This document shows, piece by piece, positions 25,055 to 32,971 of a stretch of 64,000 bases of DNA. Positions within the stretch are counted from its first letter, which is position 1. Each line of letters opens with the position of its first letter. The notes beneath the pieces are model-generated. The model saw only the letters and a program-made list of their open reading frames with translations. It had not been told where the DNA came from and ran no database searches. The stretch is from Streptomyces lateritius. GTDB taxonomy: Bacteria > Actinomycetota > Actinomycetes > Streptomycetales > Streptomycetaceae. The stretch covers positions 265,578 to 329,577 of the forward strand of contig NZ_BMTO01000006.1 of the NCBI RefSeq assembly GCF_014649715.1, given 5' to 3'. Position numbers and translations under genes: made by a program.

Positions 25055-26019
25055 GAGATGTGTTCCTTTCGGTCGGTTCTTCCCGAGCGGGCCGCGGTGT
25101 CGAGAGCGGTACGGACCGCCCTGACCACCCGCTCCGCGGTGAGGTCGTAGTGCGCGACGAGATGTTCCTGGTTGCCGACCTGGTCGACGAAGGTGTCCGG
25201 CACACCCAGCCGCACCACCCGTACCGGCGCGCGCTCGGCCAGCGTCTCCGCCACCGCGCCGCCGAGTCCGCCGCCGCGCCAGTGCTCTTCGAGCGTCACG
25301 ACGAGGTCGGCCGGGCGGGCCGCGGCGGTCAGCGTCTCGGTGTCGAGCGGTCGCAGTGTGTGCATGTTCAGCACGGTCGCCTCGATGCCGTGCCCGGCGA
25401 GCACGTCCGCCGCGGCGAGACAGGCGAGCACCGGGTAAGGGCCGCAGCTCGCGAGCACGACGTCGCCGCCCTGCCGCAGCGTCTGCGCCTGCCCGATGAC
25501 GGGAGGCGGGCCGACGGGCAGCGGCGGGGTCGCCTTGCGGCCGAGGCGGACGTACAGCGGCCCGGCCAGGTTCAGGCTCTGTTCGACGAACGCCTCCGTG
25601 GCGGCGGCGTCGGCCGGCACCACCACGGTCATGCCGGGCAGCACCCGCATCACGGCGAGGTCTTCCAATGCCTGGTGCGTCGGACCGAGGTGGCCTGCGG
25701 CCAGCCCGCCGTGGGTGGCCATGATGCGGACCGGCAGTCGGTTGTAGGCGATGTCGATCTTGATCGCTTCCAGTGCCCGGGAGGTGGCGAAGGCAGCCAT
25801 CGTGTTGACGAACGGGACCCGCCCGCACGCCGCCATCCCGGCGGCCACGCCCATCAGGTTCTGCTCGGCGATACCGAGGTTGAGGTACTGCTCACCGGCC
25901 GCCGCCGCGTGGTCCGCGCTGAACAGACCGGTGTCGGAGTCCAGGCACATCAGCTCGGGATGCCGCGCCAGCAGCGGAAGCAGTGCGTCCCGGTACGCCT
26001 CGCGGGTCGCACGGCTCAT
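25051..26019 (-). CDS. Transketolase, C-terminal subunit
   Basis: 322-residue pyrimidine-binding and C-terminal part of a split transketolase. The TPP pyrimidine-domain Glu lies in YLNLGIAEQNLMGVAAG. FVNTMAAFATSRALE, THGGLAAGHLGPTHQALEDLAVMR and the C-terminal domain (VLASCGPYPVLACLAAADVL, TLEEHW, GVPDTFVDQVG) are typical. ATG 26019 overlaps the stop of the N-terminal subunit (ATGA). In the vazabitide A pathway a split transketolase adds a two-carbon ketol unit to the LysW-bound semialdehyde; the same role is inferred here. Confidence 0.92.
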   Translation of the reverse strand: MSRATREAYRDALLPLLARHPELMCLDSDTGLFSADHAAAAGEQYLNLGIAEQNLMGVAAGMAACGRVPFVNTMAAFATSRALEAIKIDIAYNRLPVRIMATHGGLAAGHLGPTHQALEDLAVMRVLPGMTVVVPADAAATEAFVEQSLNLAGPLYVRLGRKATPPLPVGPPPVIGQAQTLRQGGDVVLASCGPYPVLACLAAADVLAGHGIEATVLNMHTLRPLDTETLTAAARPADLVVTLEEHWRGGGLGGAVAETLAERAPVRVVRLGVPDTFVDQVGNQEHLVAHYDLTAERVVRAVRTALDTAARSGRTDRKEHIS

Positions 26020-26867
26020 CCCATGCCCTCCGTGGCTCGTAGTGCGTTCAGGGCCCGCGAGTGGTTGCGGGGCGAGAGCGTGACGTAGTGGCTGGCCGGA
26101 CGGCCGGCCAGGAAGGGCAGACCGTGGCCCTTGACCGTGCGGGCGATCAGCACGCTCGGCTTGCCCGGCTCCCACGGCGCGGCGTCGAGGTGCTCCGCCA
26201 GCAGCGCCGGGTCGTGGCCGTCCACCTCGCGCACCGACCACCCGAAGCTGCGCCAGCGCTCGGCCAGCGGCTCCATCGGTGCGATGTCCTTGGTCGCTCC
26301 GGTCAGCTGCAGGCCGTTGGAGTCCACCACGGCGACCAGCCGGTCCAGTCGCAGGGTCGCGGCCGCGATCGCCGCCTCCCACACCGAACCCTCCTGCAGC
26401 TCGCCGTCGCCGAGCAGGACGAAGCTGCGCGCTGGGCTGTCCGCGTAGCGGGCGGCCAGCGCGAAGCCGCAGCCCAGGGCGAGTCCGTGGCCGAGCGACC
26501 CGGTCGGCAGCTCCACGCCGGGCACCGCGCGGACCGGATGGCCCATCAGCCGGCTGCCGGGGCGGCCGAACTCGGCGAGCTCCTCGACCGGGAAGAAGCC
26601 GCGCTCGGCCAGCGTCGCGTACAGCGCCAGGGCGGCATGGCCCTTGCTGAGCAGGAAGCGGTCACGGTGCGGATCGTCCGGCCGCCGCGGGTCCACGTCG
26701 AGGACCGAGAAGTACAGCGCGGTGAGCACGTCGGTGCAGGAGAGCCCACCACCGAGATGACCGCCCTCAGGCCCGGCGCACATGTCGACCACGTGCCTGC
26801 GGATGCGGGCGGCGATCGCCTCCAGCGTCCCGAGTGCGTCCCGCTCCAGCAGTTGGGTGCCGGTCAT
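26016..26867 (-). CDS. Transketolase, N-terminal (TPP-binding) subunit
   Basis: 283-residue diphosphate-binding half. Motifs: [57 protein letters not shown], and the TPP signature [14 protein letters not shown]...VDSNGLQL with the metal-binding Asp and Asn. ATG 26867 overlaps the aminotransferase stop (ATGA). Primary-metabolism transketolases in Streptomyces are single long chains, so a split pair inside the AmCP operon indicates a specialised C2 transfer. Confidence 0.93.
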   Translation of the reverse strand: MTGTQLLERDALGTLEAIAARIRRHVVDMCAGPEGGHLGGGLSCTDVLTALYFSVLDVDPRRPDDPHRDRFLLSKGHAALALYATLAERGFFPVEELAEFGRPGSRLMGHPVRAVPGVELPTGSLGHGLALGCGFALAARYADSPARSFVLLGDGELQEGSVWEAAIAAATLRLDRLVAVVDSNGLQLTGATKDIAPMEPLAERWRSFGWSVREVDGHDPALLAEHLDAAPWEPGKPSVLIARTVKGHGLPFLAGRPASHYVTLSPRNHSRALNALRATEGMG

Positions 26868-28162
26868 GACGCCGCCTTCGTGAGCGTGGCCACCATGTCC
26901 TTGTGGGCCCACACCTTCTCGAAGGCGTCGGCGTACAGCGAGAGCAGCTCGCCCGCCCCCGGGTTGAGGTGGCGCTTCTGGATGGTCAGCGAGTCGGCGA
27001 TGACCGCGCGGGTCACCGGGTAGCCCTCGCCCGAGACCGTTCCGGGCGCGCCGGTCACGGCCCACGGGTGACCCGAGCCGAAGCCGAGGCGCTCGACGAA
27101 CACCTTCTGGTCGGGCAGCGGCATCAGCTGGTACTGCGACATCGGGACGCCCTCGGCGCGCAGCAGCCGGCGCAGCGCCGAGCGCAGCGCCTGCGGGCGC
27201 ACCCCGTCCAGGCCGAACGCGGCCGGGTCGAACCGGAAGCGCAGGATGTGCCACACGTGGGTGGTGTCCGGGAGCGCGGTGGGCACCTGAAGGCCGGGCA
27301 GCTTCGCGAGCCGGGCGAGGAACTCGGTGACGTTCTGCTGCCGTCGCCGCTCGTACTCGTCGAAGCGGGCGAGCTGCGCGGAGGTGAAGGAGGCCTGGAG
27401 GGCGTTCATCTTGTGGTTCCAGCCCAGGCCGTAGGAGATGTAGTCGCGGTCGCGGCCGGCCTCGATCACCTCGCCGAACTGCCGGCCCCGGCGCATCGCC
27501 TCGGCCAGCTCGGTGCTGCCGGTCACCAGCAGCCCGCCCTCACCGCAGGTCGGGATGTTCTTGCTGACCTGGAGGCTGAAGGCGCCCGCGTCGCCGATCC
27601 CGCCGACCGGCCGTCCGCGGTGGGTCGCGCCGGGGGCCTGTGCGGCGTCCTCGACCACCGCGAGGCCGTGCTTGCGGGCGATCGCCGTGATCCGGTCCAT
27701 GTCGGCGGGCGCGCCGTGCAGGTGCACCGGGATGATCGCCCTGGTCCTGGGCGTGATCCGCCGCTCGATGTCGTCCGGATCGATGTTGAAGGTGACCGGG
27801 TCGATGTCGGCGAAGACCGGAACGGCCATCTGGTGCACCGGTGCGAGCCCGGTGGCGATGAAGCTCAGCGCGGGCACGATCACCTCGTCCCCCGGTCCGA
27901 CGCCGAGCGCGGACAGCGCCAGGGACAGCGCCGCGGTGCCGTTGGACACCGCGACGCAGTGCGCGAAGCCGAAGCGGCGGGCCCAGTTGTGCTCCAGGTC
28001 GGAGACCGGGTTCACGCCATCGGTGTCGGACACCAGCCGTGCGCCGTCGAGCGCGTCGAGGACGGCCTTGCGGTCCTCGTCCTCGACCAGTGGCCACTGC
28101 ACATGACGTCGGTCTTTCGGCACGGCCGGCGTACCGCCGAGCGCTGCCAGCTTGCTGCTCAC
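26864..28162 (-). CDS. DegT/DnrJ/EryC1-family aminotransferase
   Basis: 432-residue fold-type I PLP aminotransferase. The Schiff-base Lys is in [44 protein letters not shown], the PLP-contact [11 protein letters not shown] and [10 protein letters not shown] are family hallmarks. GTG 28162 has GGAG upstream. It is translationally coupled to the transketolase and 40 bp downstream of the BtrH-like gene. Inferred role: transamination of the ketone left by C2 transfer, giving the second amino group of a 2,6-diamino-heptanoate. Although the family often acts on sugars, no sugar genes are present. Confidence 0.9.
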   Translation of the reverse strand: MSSKLAALGGTPAVPKDRRHVQWPLVEDEDRKAVLDALDGARLVSDTDGVNPVSDLEHNWARRFGFAHCVAVSNGTAALSLALSALGVGPGDEVIVPALSFIATGLAPVHQMAVPVFADIDPVTFNIDPDDIERRITPRTRAIIPVHLHGAPADMDRITAIARKHGLAVVEDAAQAPGATHRGRPVGGIGDAGAFSLQVSKNIPTCGEGGLLVTGSTELAEAMRRGRQFGEVIEAGRDRDYISYGLGWNHKMNALQASFTSAQLARFDEYERRRQQNVTEFLARLAKLPGLQVPTALPDTTHVWHILRFRFDPAAFGLDGVRPQALRSALRRLLRAEGVPMSQYQLMPLPDQKVFVERLGFGSGHPWAVTGAPGTVSGEGYPVTRAVIADSLTIQKRHLNPGAGELLSLYADAFEKVWAHKDMVATLTKAAS

Positions 28163-28202
28163 TCTTCACTCCGGAAGGTCACGAGGGTCGATGCGTACGC
28201 GA

Positions 28203-29255
28203 TCACAGCCGTGCCGCCACTGCGCCGACGGCGTCGACCGCACGCGCGTAGGCGCTGCGCAGCAGCGTGGCGTGGTGCGCTATGTCGAGGGTGGCCGCGC
28301 GCGGGTCCCCGAGCCCGTGTGCGCCGGTGAACCGCAGCCCGGTCCACGCGTGCGCCACGGTCTCGACCGCGCGGCCCGCTCCGGCCAGCGCCGGATCACG
28401 CCACTCACGGCCGCAGCGGCGCAGCAGTTCACCGTGGAGTGAGGCTTGCGCCTGCATGGCCCAGCCGAACGGGTAGAGCTCGCGCAGCGCGCCGGCGTCG
28501 TTCGCCCGGCACCGGTCGAGGAGTTCCGCGGCGAACTGGTCGAATCCGGCGAGACCGGTACGGACCGGGCCGGCCGTGGTGAAGTCCTCGACGTCGGAGC
28601 GCAGGAAGCCGCCGAGCAGTTCGGGTGTCAGCGGCGCGGGCACGGCGTCCAGCCGGACGTCGAGACAGCGCCGGCCGATCCGGGAGTCGCTGAAGAAGGC
28701 GTCCTGGACGTCGGTCGGGTTCTCCGAGTTCCAGCTGCGCAGGAACTTCTCGATCGGGACCGCGCCGCGGAAGGCCGGCGGCATCGCGTCCGAGACGTAG
28801 ACCACGCCACGGGTCTCGTCCAGACCGTAGATCACCACCTGGTGCGCGGCGTGCACGTCTCCGTACGCGGGCCGGAACGGCAGGTGGAAGTTGTCCACGG
28901 CGGCGATGACCAGCCGGTCCTCGGCCAGCGAGGCGCGCACCTCGCGCCAGACGTCCTGCTCGTCGGCCGGTTGCCACCAGCGCGCGTGCAGTGCGTGGTG
29001 CGGTGCCAGCGCGGTGCCGAGATCGATCGCCCCGGACTCGTCGGGCAGGCACGGGTAGTAGAACTCCTCGTGCCTGACGTCGCCCGGCAGGTGCAGGAAC
29101 CGCCAGCCCGCGCCGAGCACGGAGAGGGGGTCGACGCCCTCCCGCGCCAGCACCGAACCGATGGTGGCCTGCAGGCAGCTGATGAGGTCGCGGTACCACA
29201 GCTCGGGTTCCGGACCGTTGATCATGTACGTTCGCGCGGTCGTTTCGACGGTCAT
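28203..29255 (-). CDS. BtrH_N-like fold protein, candidate aziridine-forming large subunit
   Basis: 350-residue protein. Its first half resembles the BtrH N-terminal (papain-like) domain: Cys27 in ISCLQATIGSVL, a DNFHLPFRPAYGDVHAAHQVVIYGLD block with His138, and VVYVSDAMPP with Asp156. The second half is helical. It starts 1 bp after the stop of the 198-residue gene, so the two are probably a complex. Position next to a sulfotransferase and the AmCP genes matches the two-protein enzyme that makes the aziridine ring by sulfate elimination in vazabitide A (Vzb10/11) and azinomycin (AziU3/U2). That equivalence is inferred from context and memory, not from an alignment. Confidence 0.6.
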   Translation of the reverse strand: MTVETTARTYMINGPEPELWYRDLISCLQATIGSVLAREGVDPLSVLGAGWRFLHLPGDVRHEEFYYPCLPDESGAIDLGTALAPHHALHARWWQPADEQDVWREVRASLAEDRLVIAAVDNFHLPFRPAYGDVHAAHQVVIYGLDETRGVVYVSDAMPPAFRGAVPIEKFLRSWNSENPTDVQDAFFSDSRIGRRCLDVRLDAVPAPLTPELLGGFLRSDVEDFTTAGPVRTGLAGFDQFAAELLDRCRANDAGALRELYPFGWAMQAQASLHGELLRRCGREWRDPALAGAGRAVETVAHAWTGLRFTGAHGLGDPRAATLDIAHHATLLRSAYARAVDAVGAVAARL

Positions 29256-29256
29256 G

Positions 29257-29853
29257 TCAGAGCTCCGTCCGCTGGAGGGTGACCGCGAAGATGTGCATCG
29301 CGACGTTGCGCGGCAGCAGGATGCCGGTCAGATCGGCTCGCCGGGTCACTGCCACCCGCTGCGCCCACATCACCGCGGGAACGCCCCGCTGCACGTGATG
29401 CGGATAGTGCATGGCCAGGCTCTCGAAGGCCCTGACCTCACCGAACCACGCCGGGGCCGCCCAGAAGTCGGAGACCCGCAGCGGTTCGGCGTCGACCGAG
29501 CCGTCCGCGAAGGTCAGCTCCACGGTGTCCTCGCAGCGCCGTTCGGACGCCGCCAGGACGTGGATCCAGTCGTAGCGGTCCCTGGGGACCTTGATGAACT
29601 GGCCGGCGCAGCGGATGTTGTCGGGCCCCTCGCAGACCGGAGGAAACTCGAAGGGAACTCCGTCCACATGGACGAGGCTCCCGCCCGCAGGCAGATATTC
29701 CGCCGCGAACGAGTTCCGCCACACATTGAATGCCCCTGCTCCGGTCTCCGCCGCCGAAGAGATTGCCGCATTGTTGCGGTGGTCGGAAATGTCGATCCGA
29801 TCGAACAGAAATCTTGTGGCTGAGGACGCCGAGATCCCCGTCAAGTGCCCCAC
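29257..29853 (-). CDS. Unknown 198-residue protein, candidate aziridine-forming small subunit
   Basis: No recognised domain. A mixed beta-rich protein with FNVWRNSFAAEYLPAGGSL, VELTFADGSV and a C-terminal ILLPRNVAMHIFAVTL strand pair. GTG 29853 begins the frame; the ribosome site is weak. Conserved element copy C (29882-29981) ends 29 bp upstream, making this the first gene of the long minus-strand operon. One-base spacing to the next gene suggests a stoichiometric complex, as for AziU2 with AziU3. The function is inferred from arrangement only. Confidence 0.55.
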   Translation of the reverse strand: MGHLTGISASSATRFLFDRIDISDHRNNAAISSAAETGAGAFNVWRNSFAAEYLPAGGSLVHVDGVPFEFPPVCEGPDNIRCAGQFIKVPRDRYDWIHVLAASERRCEDTVELTFADGSVDAEPLRVSDFWAAPAWFGEVRAFESLAMHYPHHVQRGVPAVMWAQRVAVTRRADLTGILLPRNVAMHIFAVTLQRTEL

Positions 29854-29881
29854 CTCGCTGGAACGGAATTTACGTCTCGAA

Positions 29882-29981
29882 CGTAGCCTGCTGATTCGCG
29901 CATGTCGTCCGCATGGTGATTACTCTGCACATCCGAATGCGGATGCAGCGTACGCGCCGGGTAATCATGCGGACCGTTCCG
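29882..29981 (-). promoter_or_regulatory. Copy C of the 100-bp conserved upstream element
   Basis: Gapless alignment with copies A and B. It has the best inverted pair of half-sites: TGATTAC (29917-29923) and GTAATCA (29961-29967) on the plus strand, 44 bp start to start (about four helical turns). Read toward the operon, GCGGACGAC and TACGTT are plausible -35/-10 region elements next to the first gene. The extended match GCCGGGTAATCA is identical in copy A and at 30805-30816. Confidence 0.65.
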
Positions 29982-29988
29982 CCGGACG

Positions 29989-30720
29989 TCACGGCCGGAG
30001 TGCGACGGCGCGCAGCTTCTCGTAGTACGGCTGGTGGTGGTCGCGGAAGGCGCGCAGCACCGGGTCCGCCTCCACCGCCTCGGCTCCGTCGGTCCTGCTC
30101 CGGGCGAAGCCGGAGGTCTCGCTGGTCGCCCGGTGCCACTTGCTGGTCGACTGCCACTCCGAGCGCATGCCCGGCTGCCAGCTCAGCGCCTCCGGGCGGA
30201 AGGGGATGCCCACCGCCTCGCAGTAGGCCCGCACGGTCTCGGCCGGGTGGTCGAGCAGGTCGTCGGAGTCGATCACGACGGGCGTGCGCCCGGTGACGGC
30301 CTGCACGGCGGTGAAGATCTCATACAGCCGGGCGAAGCCGATCTCGTCGCGGCCCAGCTCCGGGTTGAGCGCGTGATGCGAGGCGATCGCCTCGGCCGGG
30401 TCGCGGATGATGAAGGTGTGGGTCGCGGCGGCGAGGAAGGCCTCGTCCGCGAGCAGCGCCGGGTAGTGGAAGTCCGTGGTGTCCTTGAAGAACACCGGCT
30501 CCCGGGACCCCATGGCGCGCAGCTGGGCGAGCACGTCCTGCTCGTTGTGCGCGACCCGGTCTCCGACCTCCACCTCGCCGAAGTCGACCACCCGGGAGAA
30601 GGGCTCGTGCACGACGGCGTGGTCGCCCCGCTCCGTCATCATCCGCGCGAACGCGGTCGAGCGGCATCGCGGCGCGCTCCACAGGGCGAGCACCGGAATC
30701 CGCTCCGACGTGTTTTCCAC
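29989..30720 (-). CDS. PAPS-dependent sulfotransferase
   Basis: 243-residue cytosolic sulfotransferase-family protein. The 5'-phosphosulfate loop SAPRCRST (15-22) and a 3'-phosphate-binding segment (TFIIRDPAEAIASHH) are clear, with HEPFSR and FFKDTTDF also present. GTG 30720 follows GAGGGAAG. It sits directly upstream of the candidate aziridine-forming pair, and cysC-cysD-cysN are in the cluster. Inferred role: O-sulfation of the hydroxyl vicinal to the amine of the C7 diamino acid, creating the leaving group for ring closure. Related proteins are sometimes mislabelled branched-chain aminotransferases. Confidence 0.85.
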   Translation of the reverse strand: MENTSERIPVLALWSAPRCRSTAFARMMTERGDHAVVHEPFSRVVDFGEVEVGDRVAHNEQDVLAQLRAMGSREPVFFKDTTDFHYPALLADEAFLAAATHTFIIRDPAEAIASHHALNPELGRDEIGFARLYEIFTAVQAVTGRTPVVIDSDDLLDHPAETVRAYCEAVGIPFRPEALSWQPGMRSEWQSTSKWHRATSETSGFARSRTDGAEAVEADPVLRAFRDHHQPYYEKLRAVALRP

Positions 30721-30971
30721 GACTTCCCTCTCTGTGCCTCGCGGCGGTCATCGATTTCCGCCGGGTTTTCGAATGCGGTCAAGAATGACACGGCACTGGC
30801 CGGAGCCGGGTAATCAAAATTCGCAACCGCAGCGGCCGGGGTCCCTGCAATACGTCCTTGCGATTCCATTCGGCGCGGACGCGCGGGCGGCCGTGCCCGC
30901 CTATTTTTTCCTCCACGCGGCAGGCGTGCCATGCCGCCCGGCCAACCACTGGTCCTTTATACGGAGGTCAC
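30721..30971. promoter_or_regulatory. Divergent promoter region of sulfotransferase and lysX operons
   Basis: 251 bp without a gene. GTAATCA at 30810-30816 lies in GCCGGGTAATCA, identical over 12 bases to copies A and C of the conserved element, but without a partner at 44 bp. GGAGGT at 30963 is the ribosome site of lysX. Confidence 0.5.
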
Positions 30972-31847
30972 GTGTCAGCAACGCCCGAGCGCCCAGACGC
31001 CCGCAGGATCGCCGTGCTCGCCAGCAGGATCGGCGCTGACGAGAAGCGGCTGTTCGACGCCTTCGAGCGGCGCGGTGTCCTCTTCGAGCACATCGACCCG
31101 CGGCGGCAGTGGTTCCCGGCCGGGCGGCGCGAGCTGCCCTGGAGCCTCGCGCTGAACCGGGAGATCGGCCAGACGCGAGCGCTGTACGCGGCCCGTTGCC
31201 TCGCCGCCGCGGGGGTCGACATGGTCAACAGCGTGCCCGCGACCGAGGTGTGCGGCGACAAGTGGCTCACCACCCAGGCCCTGGCGGCGGCCCGCGTGCC
31301 GACGCCGCGCACCGCGCTCGCCCTCACTCCGCAGGCCGCCCTGACCGCCTTGGACTCCATCGGCTACCCGGCGGTGCTCAAGCCGCTGGTCGGCTCGTGG
31401 GGCCGGCTGGTGGTGCAGCTCCCCGACCGCGCCGCAGCGGACGCCGTACTCGAGTACGCCGGCGCGCTGCCCGGCCCCCAGTCGCACCTCGCATACGTGC
31501 AGGAGCTGATCGACAAGCCGGACCGGGACATCCGCGTGATCGTGATCGGCGGCCAGGTGGTCGGCGCGATCTACCGGACCGGTGAGGCCCTGCGCACCAA
31601 TGTGGCACTCGGCGGCCGGATCCTGCCGTGCGAGGTGACACCGGAGATCGAGAAGCTCTCCCTCGAAGCGGCCACCGCCGTCGGCGCGGACATCGCCGGC
31701 GTCGACCTGATCGAGGACCGCGAGGGCCGGCTGCTGGTCCTCGAAGTCAACCACCGGGTGGAGTTCTCCGGTTTCCATTCCGTCCTCGGCGACCGGGTCA
31801 GTGTCGCGGACCGCATCCTCGACCACCTGCTGGAACGGGGACAGTGA
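30972..31847 (+). CDS. lysX: LysX/RimK-type ATP-grasp ligase
   Basis: 291-residue ligase predicted to attach the alpha-amino group of glutamate (or aminoadipate) to the C-terminal Glu of LysW. RimK-like features: GDKWLTTQALAAARVPTPRT, ATP-binding Lys in PAVLKPLVGSWGRLVVQL, RDIRVIVIGGQVVGAIYRTG and metal ligands in LLVLEVNHRVEFSGFHS (258 onward). The EVNHxxEF block is the hallmark of LysX/ArgX enzymes. GTG 30972 has GGAGGT upstream, ruling out the longer frame from 30858. Its stop overlaps the M20 gene start (TGATG). First gene of the plus-strand operon with the hydrolase, NRPS and dehydrogenases. Confidence 0.92.
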   Translation: MSATPERPDARRIAVLASRIGADEKRLFDAFERRGVLFEHIDPRRQWFPAGRRELPWSLALNREIGQTRALYAARCLAAAGVDMVNSVPATEVCGDKWLTTQALAAARVPTPRTALALTPQAALTALDSIGYPAVLKPLVGSWGRLVVQLPDRAAADAVLEYAGALPGPQSHLAYVQELIDKPDRDIRVIVIGGQVVGAIYRTGEALRTNVALGGRILPCEVTPEIEKLSLEAATAVGADIAGVDLIEDREGRLLVLEVNHRVEFSGFHSVLGDRVSVADRILDHLLERGQ

Positions 31848-32971
31848 TGAACTGGCCATTCACCGCGTCGGGCAGAGTCACCGAGACGTACGCCGCCGGA
31901 CTGCTGCGCAAGATGCTGGAGACACCTTCCCCGTCGTACCACGAGCGCGAGCTGGCCGGCTTCCTCGCCGAGGCGATGACGGGCCTGGGCTTCCAGGCGC
32001 ACATCGACGACGTGGGCAATGTGATCGGCGTGATCGAGCACGGTGACGGCCCGACCCTGATGCTGCTCGGGCACATGGACACCGTCCCGGGCCATGTCCC
32101 GGTCCGGTCCGAGGACGGTCGGCTGTACGGCCGCGGCGCGGTGGACGCGAAGGGGCCGCTGGCGGCGATGATCTGCGCCGCGGCCGGCGCGGTGGACTTC
32201 CCCGGCAGGATCGTGGTGATCGGTGTCGTCGAGGAGGAGACACCGAGCTCGCGGGGAGCGATGGCGGTCCGGGCCCGCCACGAGCGGCCGGACGCGCTGA
32301 TCATCGGCGAGCCGAGCGGCTGGTCGAGCGTGGTGCTCGGTTACAAGGGGAAGCTCGACCTGCGCTACACCGTCAAGTGCCCCGCCACGCACCCGAGCAA
32401 CCCGGTGCCGAAGGCGTCCGAACTGGCCGTCGCCTGCTGGAGCGCGCTGCTCGATCTGCTCGGGCCGGACGCGAGCCACGCCGTGTTCGACCAGCCGGGC
32501 GCGACGTTGTGCCGGCTCAACGCCGACCTGACCACGGCGACGATGGACCTCAGCATCCGCACCCCGCCGGGATTCGACGACGAGAAGCTGGTGCGCGAGC
32601 TGCGCGAGCGCCTGACCACCGGCGAGCTCAAGGTGCTGAACGCGGTGTCGGCCTGCCGGGTGGGCCGGGCCGACCCGGCGGTCCGCGCCCTGGTCACCGG
32701 CATCCGCCAACTGCACGCCCAGCCACGACTCGTGCTGAAGACGGCCACCTCGGACATGAACACCCTCGCCGAGGAATGGGACATCCCCATGGCCACCTAC
32801 GGTCCGGGCGACAGCAGCCTCGACCACGCCGACGACGAGCACATCGTTCTCGCGGACTACCTGCGCGGCATCGACGTGCTGACCATCGCCATCTCGGAGC
32901 TGGCACACCTGCCCGGGCGCCCGGACGACCGGGTGAGCGCCGCGCCGCCGTCGCTGAGGAGCATCAAGTGA
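31847..32971 (+). CDS. lysK: LysK-type M20 hydrolase releasing the product from LysW
   Basis: 374-residue zinc peptidase of family M20. Ligands and catalytic acids: LLGHMDTVPG (His, Asp), GRGAVDAKGPLAAM (bridging Asp), VEEETPSSRG (Glu-Glu) and IIGEPSG. The C-terminal ligand region is GPGDSSLDHADDEHIVLADY. LysK in lysine synthesis hydrolyses the LysW-lysine isopeptide bond; by analogy this enzyme frees the finished amino acid. ATG 31847 overlaps the lysX stop, and its own stop overlaps the NRPS GTG. The coupling with the NRPS suggests direct hand-off to peptide assembly. Confidence 0.9.
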   Translation: MNWPFTASGRVTETYAAGLLRKMLETPSPSYHERELAGFLAEAMTGLGFQAHIDDVGNVIGVIEHGDGPTLMLLGHMDTVPGHVPVRSEDGRLYGRGAVDAKGPLAAMICAAAGAVDFPGRIVVIGVVEEETPSSRGAMAVRARHERPDALIIGEPSGWSSVVLGYKGKLDLRYTVKCPATHPSNPVPKASELAVACWSALLDLLGPDASHAVFDQPGATLCRLNADLTTATMDLSIRTPPGFDDEKLVRELRERLTTGELKVLNAVSACRVGRADPAVRALVTGIRQLHAQPRLVLKTATSDMNTLAEEWDIPMATYGPGDSSLDHADDEHIVLADYLRGIDVLTIAISELAHLPGRPDDRVSAAPPSLRSIK

